Made by a program: the position numbers and the translations under genes. Positions 41,017 through 54,576 of a stretch of 64,000 nt of DNA are shown here, piece after piece. The stretch is from HNR sp040400085 (GTDB lineage: Bacteria; Actinomycetota; Actinomycetes; Actinomycetales; Microbacteriaceae). The stretch spans positions 1-64,000 of the forward strand of contig JBBAQX010000006.1 in the NCBI GenBank assembly GCA_040400085.1. The letters are read 5' to 3'. The notes beneath the pieces were generated by a model, which searched no databases, had not been told where the DNA came from, and was given only the letters and a program-made list of their open reading frames with translations. Each line of letters starts with the position of its first letter. Positions within the stretch are counted from its first letter, which is position 1.

Positions 41017-42116
41017 CGGGCACCCTCGACCATAGCGATAGGGTACGCAGCCCTCTCGTATTGATGGGGAGCGTAGGAGAGGATCTCGCCGAGATCCGCT
41101 GCTGCTTTCATTGGGAAGTGCGGATTCCGAAGGAACTCACGTCCCATCATGACAACATCGGCCTGTTCGTTTCGAATGATGTCTTCCGCCTGATGAGCTT
41201 CGGTTATCAGCCCGACCGCCGACACCGGGATACCGACCGCGTCCCGGACAATTGCGGCGTGAGCAACCTGATAGCCGGGAGAGAGCTGGATGTGCACACC
41301 GCCAACAAGCCCGCCCGTGGAAATGTCAAGAAGGTCCGTCCCCGCTTTCTCAGCCCACCGTGCAAAGATCGCCACTTGGTTGGCATCTAAGCCTCCCGGG
41401 GCATAATCATCCGCGGAAAATCGAACGATGAGCGGAAGATCACCGATTTCCGCTCGCACGGCCTTTATCACGCGCAGCAGCAGCCGCGCCCGATTCTCCG
41501 CACTGCCACCGTACTCGTCTGTGCGTTTGTTGCTCAGGGGAGAGAGGAATTGGTGGATCAGGTAGCCGTGTGCTGCATGAATCTCGACAGCATCGAAACC
41601 TGCCTGAGCCGACCGCCGCGCCGCCGCCGCGAAAGCTTCAACAACACTGTCAATGTGGGGGACGTCCAAGGCCAGGGGCTCCGCATACCCATCGAATGCG
41701 AGGGCGGTCGGCGCAAAGGTCTGCCATCCGCCCTCCGCGGCAGGAACCGAGCCTCTCTGTGCATCCCACGGTCGATAGACAGAAGCCTTGCGACCCGCAT
41801 GAGCGAGCTGGATCGCAGCTGCCGCCCCATGCGAGTGGATCTCAGCGACGATGCGCGACAACGCATCCCTCTGCTCATCGTTCCATATGCCGAGATCTTC
41901 GCGAGCGATTCGTCCCTCCGGAAGGACAGCAGTGGCCTCTGTCATAACAACCCCGGCGCCGCCACGCGCCAAAGAACCGAGGTGCACAAGGTGCCAATCT
42001 ATGGCTGTCCCATCGTGCTTCTCTACTGAGTATTGGCACATCGGCGCAACCCAAAGCCTGTTTCGAAACTGAGTGTTGCGCAGCGTGATCGGGCTGAAGA
42101 GAAGAGATTGGCTCAT
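41013..42116 (-). CDS. Old yellow enzyme family NADH:flavin oxidoreductase
   Basis: A 367-aa FMN enzyme reducing activated alkenes with NAD(P)H (YqjM/NamA type). ATG 42116 gives the family N-terminus (SLLFSPITLRNTQFRNRLWV); starts at 42137 and 42158 are in frame. Features: APMCQYS, EIHAAHGYLIHQFLSPLSNK with the catalytic His pair, and a YAPGG-type loop before a C-terminal FMN phosphate site (ADVVMMGREFLRNP). Physiological role probably detoxification. Confidence 0.92.
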   Translation of the reverse strand: MSQSLLFSPITLRNTQFRNRLWVAPMCQYSVEKHDGTAIDWHLVHLGSLARGGAGVVMTEATAVLPEGRIAREDLGIWNDEQRDALSRIVAEIHSHGAAAAIQLAHAGRKASVYRPWDAQRGSVPAAEGGWQTFAPTALAFDGYAEPLALDVPHIDSVVEAFAAAARRSAQAGFDAVEIHAAHGYLIHQFLSPLSNKRTDEYGGSAENRARLLLRVIKAVRAEIGDLPLIVRFSADDYAPGGLDANQVAIFARWAEKAGTDLLDISTGGLVGGVHIQLSPGYQVAHAAIVRDAVGIPVSAVGLITEAHQAEDIIRNEQADVVMMGREFLRNPHFPMKAAADLGEILSYAPHQYERAAYPIAMVEGAR

Positions 42117-42208
42117 ACTGAGGGTTAACTCGGCCATGGTGTCAGCTATTCCCCGCACCTCGAAGTATGCCGTTTTCCGATGAACCGTTCTTTATCTTGC
42201 ACATACAG

Positions 42209-42245
42209 CGCAGGCCCCGTCCTTTCGAAAAGGACGGGGCCTGCG
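42209..42245 (-). terminator. Hairpin terminator behind the DEAD-box helicase gene
   Basis: CGCAGGCCCCGTCCTTT (42209-42225) pairs perfectly with AAAGGACGGGGCCTGCG (42229-42245), a 17-bp stem with a 3-base loop, 13 bases downstream of the helicase stop. No T-run follows on the - strand. It separates the helicase from the OYE gene. Confidence 0.8.
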
Positions 42246-42257
42246 TAAGCGCTTTAT

Positions 42258-43703
42258 TTAGTAGGAGCGCTGGGAGTTTGTCTGAGCCGAGCGAGCGCCA
42301 GCAGGGCGGCCGGATTGTCCGCCGGAGCGTCCGCCGCCCTGGCCTCCTGCACCCTGGCCTCCGCCAGAACGACCTCGTCCACCGTTTCCGCCACCGCCGC
42401 CGTTTCCGCTGCGCGAAGGAGCCCCGGCAAACCCGCCGGTTCCGCGCGATGCGCGTTTGCGCTGAGCATTAGCACCCGTTGAGCGTCCGCCGCCCTGAGG
42501 CTGCTGAACACGGGGAACTGGCTTCACGTAGGCTGCGATTGGCCCGACAAGCTCGTTGACCTCGTCTGAGTTTGCTGTCACCTGGATGGGGGTTACAGTG
42601 ATAGCCGCCTTGCGCAGCAGCTGAGAAAGGTCGCGGCGCTGCTCGGGAAGGCAGATCGTGACGACCTGGCCCTCGCTACCGGCACGGGCTGTGCGGCCCG
42701 AACGGTGCAGATAAGCCTTGTGCTCCATAGGTGGGTCAACGTGAACCACGAGCTCAACGTTATCCACGTGTACGCCGCGTGCGGCCACATCGGTAGCCAC
42801 GAGAACCTTAGCCTCGCCCGAACCAAATGCCGCCAGGTTACGGTCGCGCTGGTTCTGCGAGAGATTGCCGTGCAGATCGACTGAGGGGATGCCCCCATCC
42901 GTCAGCTGCTTCGCAAGCTTCTTCGCGGCGTGCTTCGTGCGGGTGAAGAGGATACGGCGCCCCTGGCCTGACGCGAGTTTCTTGATCAGGTCCTTCTTGG
43001 CATCCGCCGATGCGACCTCGTACACGTTGTGAGTCATCGCTGCGACGGGGGAGTTTGCCTCGTCGACCGAGTGCATTTTGGCATCCGTGAGGAACTTGCG
43101 AACAAGTTTGTCCACACCGTTGTCAAGGGTAGCCGAGAAGAGTAGGCGTTGCCCGTCGGCTGGAGTCGCGTCCATGATGCGCGTGACGCCGGGGAGGAAG
43201 CCGAGGTCGGCCATGTGATCGGCCTCGTCCAGGATGGTGATTTCGACAGCGTCGAGCTTCACATGGCCCTGCTTCATGAGGTCTTCGAGGCGGCCAGGGC
43301 AGGCCACGACGATGTCTACTCCGCGGCGCAACGCGTCCACCTGACGTGTCTGGCTGACCCCACCGAAGATGGTGGTGGTGGTCAGGTTGTAGGCCTGAGC
43401 CAGTGGCGCGATTGTCGCAGCGATCTGGGTAGCAAGCTCGCGGGTTGGCGCGAGAACCAGTCCGAGCGGACGACCAGGTCGGCGCTGTCCGCCGGAGAGA
43501 ACGCCACCAAGGCGGGCTACGAGAGGAAGCGCAAACGCGATCGTCTTACCCGATCCAGTTTTTCCGCGTCCGAGCACATCGCGCCCAGCGAGGGTATCTG
43601 GAAGGGTATCTTCTTGGATAGGGAAGGCCTCGGTCTTGCCGTCTTTTTCGAGTACGGCCACGAGGGGAGCTGGAAGGCCCAGCTCAGCGAAAGTTGTCGT
43701 CAT
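42258..43703 (-). CDS. DEAD-box ATP-dependent RNA helicase
   Basis: A 481-aa RNA helicase. Motifs in order: Q motif FPIQEDTLP, I GRGKTGSGKT, Ia APTRELATQ, II DEAD in ILDEADHMADL, III SAT, IV-VI ending in HRSGRTARAG. The C-terminal ~90 residues are a Gly/Arg/Ser-rich low-complexity tail, probably RNA-binding. Such helicases unwind rRNA and mRNA structure, often in cold. It has a long upstream region with an inverted repeat at 43808-43827. Confidence 0.95.
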   Translation of the reverse strand: MTTTFAELGLPAPLVAVLEKDGKTEAFPIQEDTLPDTLAGRDVLGRGKTGSGKTIAFALPLVARLGGVLSGGQRRPGRPLGLVLAPTRELATQIAATIAPLAQAYNLTTTTIFGGVSQTRQVDALRRGVDIVVACPGRLEDLMKQGHVKLDAVEITILDEADHMADLGFLPGVTRIMDATPADGQRLLFSATLDNGVDKLVRKFLTDAKMHSVDEANSPVAAMTHNVYEVASADAKKDLIKKLASGQGRRILFTRTKHAAKKLAKQLTDGGIPSVDLHGNLSQNQRDRNLAAFGSGEAKVLVATDVAARGVHVDNVELVVHVDPPMEHKAYLHRSGRTARAGSEGQVVTICLPEQRRDLSQLLRKAAITVTPIQVTANSDEVNELVGPIAAYVKPVPRVQQPQGGGRSTGANAQRKRASRGTGGFAGAPSRSGNGGGGGNGGRGRSGGGQGAGGQGGGRSGGQSGRPAGARSAQTNSQRSY

Positions 43704-44072
43704 TAATAATGTCCTGTCTCTGCGCCACCGTGCGGGCGGCGCTGATTACTCACGCATGCGGGCATCGATTTATCCCCTGAGGGCATAAGTCGGCGCTGTG
43801 TGCCGCAGTCAATGCATGAGCATTGACACAACACGTTGAAAGCCGTGTGAGAGTGGCGAAAGCGCGGGTTCGCGCATCCGTTCGCCGTAAGAAAGTGTCT
43901 GAACCGGTTACCCGATAAGAGTGTGCGTTCTACGACGCGAAGCGCACAGATGTGCGCTCGGACATAACTATAGCTCACAAACCTGTGAATTTATCCGTGT
44001 GGCATGATGGGAATGTGTATATCGGTACTCGGATCATAAAGTCGTATGGTGCTTGTTAAGATGGGGAACAGA
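43704..44072. promoter_or_regulatory. Divergent intergenic region with structured helicase leader
   Basis: 369 bases between the helicase (leftward) and kinase-phosphatase (rightward) genes without a convincing gene. It holds a perfect inverted repeat GTCAATGC-ATGA-GCATTGAC (43808-43827), a second one CACA...TGTG around 43977-43988, and a TATAGTTATG-like -10 for leftward transcription near 43968-43977. This suggests a structured leader of over 200 bases on the helicase mRNA, as seen for cold-controlled helicase genes; the promoter call is weak. Confidence 0.4.
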
Positions 44073-45386
44073 ATGACCGAAACGGCGACAGCCCTGGACA
44101 TTCCCGCGCTGGCCCTCGTGGTTCTCGTCGGAGCTTCTGGATCGGGGAAAACCACCTTTGCCAGAGAGAAGTTTGGTGAGTCCGAGGTGATCTCGAGCGA
44201 TAACTACCGCGTGGTGGGAGCAAATAACTCCAACGCCCTGTCCTCCCCTCGCGATTCATTCGAGGTATTGTGTCTCACCGCGGGAAGAATGCTCGATGCC
44301 GGAAAGCTCGTTGTAATTGATTCCACCAACGTTCAGCCAGCATCGCGCCGTGTGCTGATCGACCTGGCGAGGGCCCACGACGTTCTTCCCATTGCAATTG
44401 TGCTCGATCTGCCGGAGGAGACCTGCCTCGAGCGCACGAGGAATCGGGACGAGGGTTATCTTGGGGCCAGCGCCATACGGCAGCAGCGCGATCAGCTTAA
44501 GCGTTCTTTTCCTGTTCCGGAGAGACAAGGATTTCACGCTGTTCATGTGCTCAGCACCGAGCGGGAGATGAGCGAAACCCTGGTCGTTCGTCGACCAATG
44601 CCCAGTGATTGCACATCGTTTCACGGGCCCTTTGACGCGATCGGAGATGTGCACGGCTGCCTGGCTGAGCTTGAACAGCTGCTCGGCGAGCTCGGGTACG
44701 AGATTGTGCGTGACGCTGAGGGACGGGCTGTTGATGCCGTGCATCCTCAATTGAGACAGGTAATCTTCTTGGGAGATCTGGTAGACCGCGGCCCTGACTC
44801 GCCTGGCGTTCTCCGGCTCGCCATGGGGATGCATCGCAATGGTCATGCCCTTGCCGTGCCGGGAAATCACGAGCATAAACTCGTGCGGGCGCTCGATGGG
44901 CAGAGCGCAAAGATTGGTCACGGGTTGGCCAAAACGATCGACCAATTGTCGCGCGAGAGCGAAGAGTTTCGACGAGAGGTGCGTGATTGGTGCGATGGAT
45001 TGGCTCCGCACCTGGTACTCGACGATGGCAAACTGGTCGTGGCTCACGCAGGGCTTATCGAGAAGTATCACGGACGGAACTCCGGGCGGGTGCGCAGCTT
45101 TGCGCTCTATGGTGAAACTACAGGTGAGACTGATGAATACGGGCTGCCCGTACGATACCAGTGGGCTGAGGACTACCGGGGCGAGGCCATCGTCCTCTAT
45201 GGGCATACCCCAGCTCTCGAAACTCGCTGGGTCAATAACACCATGTGTCTCGATACGGGATGCGTGAGCGGTGGAAAATTATCGGCGTTACGGTACCCCG
45301 AGAAAGAGTTGGTTCAGGTCTCGGCACATAAGGTGTGGAGCAAGCCGAAGAAACCCCTGGTCGCCGCCCTGAGCGTCAACGGTTAG
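44073..45386 (+). CDS. Polynucleotide kinase-phosphatase-like protein (no ligase domain)
   Basis: A 437-aa two-domain protein. ATG 44073 has GGGGAA upstream; an ATG at 44046 is in frame. Residues ~8-160 form a P-loop kinase (VVLVGASGSGKTTFAREKF, VIDSTNVQPASRR). Residues ~185-420 form a calcineurin-like phosphatase (DAIGDVHGCLAEL, FLGDLVDRGPDS, VPGNHEHKL, VAHAGLI, LYGHTPA). The order and motifs are those of bacterial Pnkp, which repairs RNA ends, but Pnkp has about 850 residues and a third, ligase domain that is missing here. No hen1 gene is adjacent. It probably heals nucleic-acid ends without sealing. Confidence 0.88.
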   Translation: MTETATALDIPALALVVLVGASGSGKTTFAREKFGESEVISSDNYRVVGANNSNALSSPRDSFEVLCLTAGRMLDAGKLVVIDSTNVQPASRRVLIDLARAHDVLPIAIVLDLPEETCLERTRNRDEGYLGASAIRQQRDQLKRSFPVPERQGFHAVHVLSTEREMSETLVVRRPMPSDCTSFHGPFDAIGDVHGCLAELEQLLGELGYEIVRDAEGRAVDAVHPQLRQVIFLGDLVDRGPDSPGVLRLAMGMHRNGHALAVPGNHEHKLVRALDGQSAKIGHGLAKTIDQLSRESEEFRREVRDWCDGLAPHLVLDDGKLVVAHAGLIEKYHGRNSGRVRSFALYGETTGETDEYGLPVRYQWAEDYRGEAIVLYGHTPALETRWVNNTMCLDTGCVSGGKLSALRYPEKELVQVSAHKVWSKPKKPLVAALSVNG

Positions 45387-45883
45387 CGAGCTGCTCGTCG
45401 TAGGCGGTGCGCGTCCGACCCGAGCTCTCGCTTGGTCCAGCTGATCAGATTGCGTTTGTCGAAGCCCCGCCCGCAGGTGCCGCACGAGAGTTCGCGAGTG
45501 GGAGCACGATAGCGGTAGTGCTCGTGACCTGCGGGGCAACGCCCGACGTAGGGTGCGAACTCGTGAGCGGATTCCCCATCGTGTAGGCGTTTGCCATCGT
45601 AGCCGAGTTCGTCGGCGATCTTCTTCCAGCGGGGACCATGTGCCGCTGCGTGACCGGCGAGGGCGTGAGCTATCTCGTGGAGCAGGATCTGGTGGATCTC
45701 GTCATCCTCATACTTCGCTGCGAGATAGCGGGATACTGTGATCTTTTTGGTCGCGTAGTGGCAGGCTCCGGCGCGCCGCTTGGCGTTGTCGAAGCCGAAG
45801 CTCCATTCTGCGGGGTTGAGGTGCAGCGCGATGAGGGCATCCGCCCAGGTCTTGACGCGTGTGAGGTCTGCCACGAGGGACAT
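45383..45883 (-). CDS. SprT-like zinc metalloprotease-fold protein
   Basis: A 166-aa protein from ATG 45881-45883. The HEXXH zinc site is in ILLHEIAHALAGHAAAHG, preceded by ITVSRYLA and followed by a C-terminal zinc-ribbon-like part (CPAGHEHYRYRAP, SCGTCGRGF). This is the SprT/Spartan N-domain layout. In eukaryotes such proteins cleave DNA-protein crosslinks; bacterial roles are unclear. It overlaps the kinase-phosphatase gene tail to tail by four bases. Confidence 0.9.
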   Translation of the reverse strand: MSLVADLTRVKTWADALIALHLNPAEWSFGFDNAKRRAGACHYATKKITVSRYLAAKYEDDEIHQILLHEIAHALAGHAAAHGPRWKKIADELGYDGKRLHDGESAHEFAPYVGRCPAGHEHYRYRAPTRELSCGTCGRGFDKRNLISWTKRELGSDAHRLRRAAR

Positions 45884-45964
45884 CCTTTCTTGTGGGCCTA
45901 CGCTGCGGGTTGTGGGCCTAACTTTCAGCCTGGGCCAAGGCGTGTAACGCGGGCCGATAGCTCC

Positions 45965-46816
45965 TTAAACCTGGAAGATGTTCCGGGCCGGCGGGGGCGA
46001 CGGGATCGCCGTATTGTCCGTCACGATATGCGCGGTCGCGCAGAAATCGGCGAGCTCCTTGCCCGTCATAACTTTCGCCGGGTGCGGGCCACCCGCCATG
46101 AGCCGCGGCATCCATTCCGCGCCAGGATCGCGAGTGGATGCCATGAGCACCACGTTCCCAAATCTGCGTCCCTTGAGCACCTGTGCCTCCGCGAGGGCGC
46201 TGACATGCGGAAACAGCGTGCGAATGGTCGCGATTTGTGACCGGGCGAAGGCGAGGCCAGGGCCATCCGCCACATTGACGACCATGATTCCGCGCGGTGA
46301 TAGGAACGGGACGAGTAGGGCATAAAACTCCTGGCTCGTCACGTGCGCAGGAGTTCTCGAACCCGCGAAAATATCCACCACGATGAGGTCAACATTTCCG
46401 CGCAGGCCGTCGGGCAGCTTCGTTACAACCTCGCGAGCATCCCCATGGCGAACCCGGATTGGTGCGCGCTTGGGCAGGGGGAGCTCTCGGCGGATAAAGT
46501 CGACCAGGTCGCTTTCCAGCTCGATAATCTGTTGGCGCGAACCAGGCCGTGTTGCCTCGACATAGCGGGGGAGGGTGAATGCGCCGCCACCAAGATGTAA
46601 TGCGGTTATCTGTTCGCCCTTTTTGCCGATGAGGTCGATAACGTGCCCCATTCGCTGAATATATTCGAAGAACAGCTCTTTGGGATCTGCCAGGTTAACA
46701 TGCGATTGAGGCGTGCCGTCGACTATGAGCTCGAAGGCGCCAGGGACGAATCGGTCCTTCTCTATGGTCGCGATATAGCCGCTGATGCCGAGCCGCTGCT
46801 GAGGGGAGTTATTCAC
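45965..46816 (-). CDS. Spermidine synthase-like methyltransferase-fold protein
   Basis: A 283-aa protein from GTG 46814-46816. The Rossmann motif ALHLGGGAFTLPRYVE, IIELESDLVDFIRREL and DLIVVDIFAGSRTPAH match the polyamine aminopropyltransferase fold. The usual gate-keeping catalytic Asp of DxxxGE-type loops is replaced (DIFAGS), as in actinobacterial 'spermidine synthase-like' proteins without proven activity. The SAM-like binding site is plausible, but the reaction is uncertain. It is divergent from rpoB. Confidence 0.82.
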   Translation of the reverse strand: MNNSPQQRLGISGYIATIEKDRFVPGAFELIVDGTPQSHVNLADPKELFFEYIQRMGHVIDLIGKKGEQITALHLGGGAFTLPRYVEATRPGSRQQIIELESDLVDFIRRELPLPKRAPIRVRHGDAREVVTKLPDGLRGNVDLIVVDIFAGSRTPAHVTSQEFYALLVPFLSPRGIMVVNVADGPGLAFARSQIATIRTLFPHVSALAEAQVLKGRRFGNVVLMASTRDPGAEWMPRLMAGGPHPAKVMTGKELADFCATAHIVTDNTAIPSPPPARNIFQV

Positions 46817-46889
46817 CCTTAGACTTTAGCCCGCCGAACCTGAAATAACGCACCCCTATCAGAGTGTAAAACTAATTGCAAAGCTGGGG

Positions 46890-46919
46890 TAGACACATGA
46901 CATAAAGCGGCACTATAGT
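46890..46919 (+). promoter_or_regulatory. Probable rpoBC promoter
   Basis: TAGACA (46890-46895), 18-base spacer, TATAGT (46914-46919). This leaves a leader of about 145 bases before rpoB. No ribosomal protein gene (rplJL) precedes rpoB here, so rpoBC must have its own promoter. Confidence 0.65.
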
Positions 46920-47070
46920 AGATAGTTGCGCTCCCAGACACTATTGCCTTCATATTGCGGTCGGCCTTTGTCCCTGCTCCACTAAGTGGGGATAACGCTA
47001 CCGTCTGACGAGTCTTCCCAATAATTACACCAGTGAACTGGCCCGACGGGGCCCACGGAGGTTATTTCCC

Positions 47071-50000
47071 TTGGCTGCTGCGCGCAACGCATCCACCAGT
47101 AATACGCCCAAGAACGGTCGCCTTCACCAGCGACTCTCGTTCGCCAAAATTAGCGACACGCTGACAGCTCCCGATCTGCTTGCATTGCAGACCGAGAGCT
47201 TCGATTGGCTCGTCGGTAGCGAAGCGTGGAAGACACGCCTCGCCGAGGCCACAGCTGCAGGACGCGATGACCTCGCGACCCGCAACGGTCTTGAAGAGAT
47301 CTTTGAGGAGATCTCGCCGATTGAAGACAACGGCGGCACGATGCAACTGTCGTTCAAGGATCCGTTCCTTGACGAGCAGAAGTATTCGATCGACGAGTGC
47401 AAAGAGAGGGGTAAGACCTACTCTGCCCCTCTGTACGTGGAAGCAGAGTTCTTCCACAAGGAGACCCAGGTCTTCAAGAACCAGACCGTTTACATGGGCG
47501 ACTTCCCGCTCATGACCGAGCGCGGTACGTTCATCATCAACGGCACCGAGCGTGTCGTCGTGTCACAGCTGGTGCGTAGCCCCGGCGTGTACTTCGAGCG
47601 TATCCAGGAGAAGACGAGCGATAAAGACGTCTTCACCGCTCGCATCATCCCGAGCCGTGGTGCCTGGCTTGAGTTCGAGATCGACAAGCGCGATCACGTA
47701 GGCGTTCGCATCGACCGTAAGCGTAAGCAGTCGGTTACGGTCTTCCTCAAGGCCCTCGGCATGACGAGCGAAGAGATCCTCGAAGAGTACAAGGGTTTCG
47801 AGTCCATCGAGATCACGCTGGAGAAGGACAACGTCCTTACCCAGGAAGAGGCTCTGAAGGATATCTACCGCAAGCAGCGCCCGGGCGAGCAGGTTGCTAT
47901 CGAGGCGGCTCGTTCGCTCCTCGATAACTCTTACTTCAACGCTAAGCGTTACGATCTGGCCAAGGTTGGCCGTTACAAGATCAACCGCAAGCTTGGTCTT
48001 GAGGCTCCCCTTGCTGACTCGGTGCTCTCGCTAGAGGATATCGTGGCTACGATCAAGTATCTGGTCGCCTTGCACGCGGGTCAAGCTACCCTGCCGGGCA
48101 CCCGTGAGGGCAAGCCTGTTGATATCCGTCTAGACACGGACGATATCGACCACTTCGGTAACCGTCGTATCCGCGCCGTTGGTGAGCTCATCCAGAATCA
48201 GGTCCGCACGGGTCTGAGCCGGATGGAGCGTGTTGTGCGCGAGCGCATGACCACGCAAGACATTGAGGCCATTACCCCGAACACCCTGATCAACACGCGC
48301 CCAGTGCTCGCAGCGATCAAGGAGTTCTTCGGTACCAGCCAGCTGTCGCAGTTTATGGACCAGAACAACCCGCTCGCGGGACTTACTCACAAGCGTCGTC
48401 TCTCGGCTCTTGGACCCGGTGGTCTGTCGCGTGAGCGCGCGGGTGTTGAGGTTCGCGACGTTCACCCCAGCCACTACGGCCGTATGTGCCCCATCGAGAC
48501 CCCTGAAGGCCCGAACATTGGTCTGATCGGCTCGCTGGCAACATTCGCCCGAATTAACTCTTTCGGTTTTATCGAGACTCCTTACCGTCGCGTTGTCGAT
48601 GGTGTGGTTACCGATCACATCGACTACCTCACTGCTCACGAAGAGGACGAGTACCTGGTTGCCCAGGCAAACGCTCCTCTGACGGAAGAGGCACGTTTCG
48701 CCGAGAAGCTCGTTCTTGCTCGCCCTCAGGGTTCTGAGGTTGTGCTGGTTGATGCAGACCGCGTTGACTACATGGACGTTTCGCCGCGCCAGATGGTGTC
48801 GGTTGCAACCTCGCTGATCCCGTTCCTCGAGCACGATGATGCTAACCGCGCCCTCATGGGTGCGAATATGCAGCGCCAGGCCGTTCCGCTGGTTCGCAGC
48901 GAGAGCCCCGTCGTTGGTACCGGTATGGAGGGCTTCGCCGCTATCGACGCGGGCGATGTTATCACCGCGGAGAAGTCCGGCGTTATCGCCGAGGTTTCGG
49001 CCGATGTCGTTACCGTTCAGCTTGACGAGGGTGGAAGCAAGAGCTACTACCTGCGCAAGTTTGACCGCTCGAACCAGGGAACAAGCTACAACCACCGCGT
49101 CATCGTCAAGGCTGGCGAGCGTATCGAGGCTGGAGAGGTCATCGCTGATGGCCCCGCCACCGAGAACGGTGAGCTTGCACTCGGTAAGAACCTGCTCGTG
49201 GCATTCATGTCGTGGGAGGGTCACAACTTCGAGGACGCGATCATCCTGAGCCAGAACCTGGTGAAGGACGACACCCTGTCGTCGATCCACATCGAAGAAT
49301 ATGATGTGGATGCTCGTGACACCAAGCTCGGTAAGGAAGAGATCACCCGTGATCTGCCCAACGCATCCGTTGAGGCGCTCAAGGACCTCGACGAGCGAGG
49401 CATCATCCGTATCGGTGCCGAGGTTCGCCCCGGCGATATCCTCGTTGGTAAGGTTACGCCTAAGGGTGAGACCGAGCTGAGCGCCGAGGAGCGTCTCCTC
49501 CGCGCGATCTTCAATGAGAAGAGCCGCGAGGTCCGCGACACGAGCTTGAAGGTGCCTCACGGTGTCTCCGGAACGGTTATCGCTGTCAAGGTATTTGACA
49601 CCGAGCAGGATGACGAGCTCGGCTCTGGTGTGAACCAGCGCGTTGTCGTGTACATCGCTCAGAAGCGTAAGATCACCGAGGGTGACAAGCTTGCCGGTCG
49701 TCACGGAAACAAGGGTGTTATCTCCAAGATTCTCCCTGTTGAAGACATGCCATTCCTGGCTGACGGAACCCCGGTTGACGTCATCCTGAACCCGCTCGGT
49801 ATCCCCGGTCGAATGAACTTCGGACAGGTGCTGGAGATTCACCTCGGCTGGATTGCCAAGCAGGGATGGAACGTTGAGGGCATCCCAGAGTGGGCCGCAA
49901 ACCTGCCGAAGGAGGCCTTCTCGGCCGAGCCCGGCACCAAGGTTGCCACCCCGGTGTTTGACGGCGCGACCGAGGAAGAAATTGCCGGTCTGCTGGACTC

Positions 50001-50562
50001 AACAAATGTCACCCGTGACGGCGATCGTCTGATCGGTTCGTCCGGTAAGACTCAGCTCTTCGACGGTCGTTCAGGTGAGCCGTACCCGATGCCTATCTCT
50101 GTCGGCTACATGTACATCCTCAAGCTGCACCACCTGGTGGACGATAAGATCCACGCCCGTTCAACCGGACCCTACTCCATGATCACGCAGCAGCCGCTGG
50201 GTGGTAAGGCGCAGTTCGGTGGACAGCGATTCGGTGAGATGGAAGTGTGGGCTCTCGAAGCTTATGGAGCAGCATATGCGCTCCAGGAACTTCTTACGGT
50301 CAAATCGGATGACATCCTCGGACGTGTGAAGGTTTACGAAGCCATTGTCAAGGGCGAGAACATTCCGGAGCCAGGCGTTCCCGAGTCGTTCCGCGTGTTG
50401 ATGAAGGAAATGCAGTCGCTCTGCTTGAACGTAGAGGTGCTTGGTGCCGATGGCACCGCGGTAAACCTGCGCGACACCGACGACGAGGCCCACCGCACTG
50501 CGGAGGAACTCGGCATTAACCTTTCGAGCCGCTTTGAGTCGTCGACTATCGACGAGATCTAA
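47071..50562 (+). CDS. rpoB: RNA polymerase beta subunit
   Basis: A 1163-aa catalytic core subunit, standard for actinobacteria. It starts with TTG 47071 behind GGAGG (47055-47059). The rifampicin region reads SQLSQFMDQNNPLAGLTHKR, then RLSALGPGGLSRERAG, with the usual Asp, His and Ser residues at the resistance positions, so wild-type, rifampicin-susceptible sequence is expected. The LGKNLLVAFMSWEGHNFEDA and RHGNKGVISKI segments are also canonical. It is followed by rpoC after 42 bases. Confidence 0.99.
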   Translation: MAAARNASTSNTPKNGRLHQRLSFAKISDTLTAPDLLALQTESFDWLVGSEAWKTRLAEATAAGRDDLATRNGLEEIFEEISPIEDNGGTMQLSFKDPFLDEQKYSIDECKERGKTYSAPLYVEAEFFHKETQVFKNQTVYMGDFPLMTERGTFIINGTERVVVSQLVRSPGVYFERIQEKTSDKDVFTARIIPSRGAWLEFEIDKRDHVGVRIDRKRKQSVTVFLKALGMTSEEILEEYKGFESIEITLEKDNVLTQEEALKDIYRKQRPGEQVAIEAARSLLDNSYFNAKRYDLAKVGRYKINRKLGLEAPLADSVLSLEDIVATIKYLVALHAGQATLPGTREGKPVDIRLDTDDIDHFGNRRIRAVGELIQNQVRTGLSRMERVVRERMTTQDIEAITPNTLINTRPVLAAIKEFFGTSQLSQFMDQNNPLAGLTHKRRLSALGPGGLSRERAGVEVRDVHPSHYGRMCPIETPEGPNIGLIGSLATFARINSFGFIETPYRRVVDGVVTDHIDYLTAHEEDEYLVAQANAPLTEEARFAEKLVLARPQGSEVVLVDADRVDYMDVSPRQMVSVATSLIPFLEHDDANRALMGANMQRQAVPLVRSESPVVGTGMEGFAAIDAGDVITAEKSGVIAEVSADVVTVQLDEGGSKSYYLRKFDRSNQGTSYNHRVIVKAGERIEAGEVIADGPATENGELALGKNLLVAFMSWEGHNFEDAIILSQNLVKDDTLSSIHIEEYDVDARDTKLGKEEITRDLPNASVEALKDLDERGIIRIGAEVRPGDILVGKVTPKGETELSAEERLLRAIFNEKSREVRDTSLKVPHGVSGTVIAVKVFDTEQDDELGSGVNQRVVVYIAQKRKITEGDKLAGRHGNKGVISKILPVEDMPFLADGTPVDVILNPLGIPGRMNFGQVLEIHLGWIAKQGWNVEGIPEWAANLPKEAFSAEPGTKVATPVFDGATEEEIAGLLDSTNVTRDGDRLIGSSGKTQLFDGRSGEPYPMPISVGYMYILKLHHLVDDKIHARSTGPYSMITQQPLGGKAQFGGQRFGEMEVWALEAYGAAYALQELLTVKSDDILGRVKVYEAIVKGENIPEPGVPESFRVLMKEMQSLCLNVEVLGADGTAVNLRDTDDEAHRTAEELGINLSSRFESSTIDEI

Positions 50563-50604
50563 GCCGTAATCAGACACTAGAAAATTTCTTTTCAAGGAGA
50601 AAAA

Positions 50605-54510
<3,906 letters not shown>

Positions 54511-54530
54511 CGGCTGTTAGTTTATAGCTG

Positions 54531-54576
54531 AAAATCCCCGTCCGATGCCATTAATGTGGTGTCGGACGGGGATTTT
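54531..54576 (+). terminator. Terminator of rpoBC
   Basis: AAAATCCCCGTCCGA (54531-54545) pairs with TCGGACGGGGATTTT (54562-54576): a 15-bp stem whose T-rich end acts as the U-tract. The symmetric A/T ends allow termination in both directions. Confidence 0.93.

Noticed and set aside
43703..43978. 91-aa leftward frame upstream of the helicase
   Set aside because: It ends at the helicase start, has no RBS and a Cys/His/Arg-rich random-looking product; more likely leader RNA.
48130..49842. 570-aa frame antisense to rpoB
   Set aside because: Same reason: a shadow of a highly biased coding sequence.
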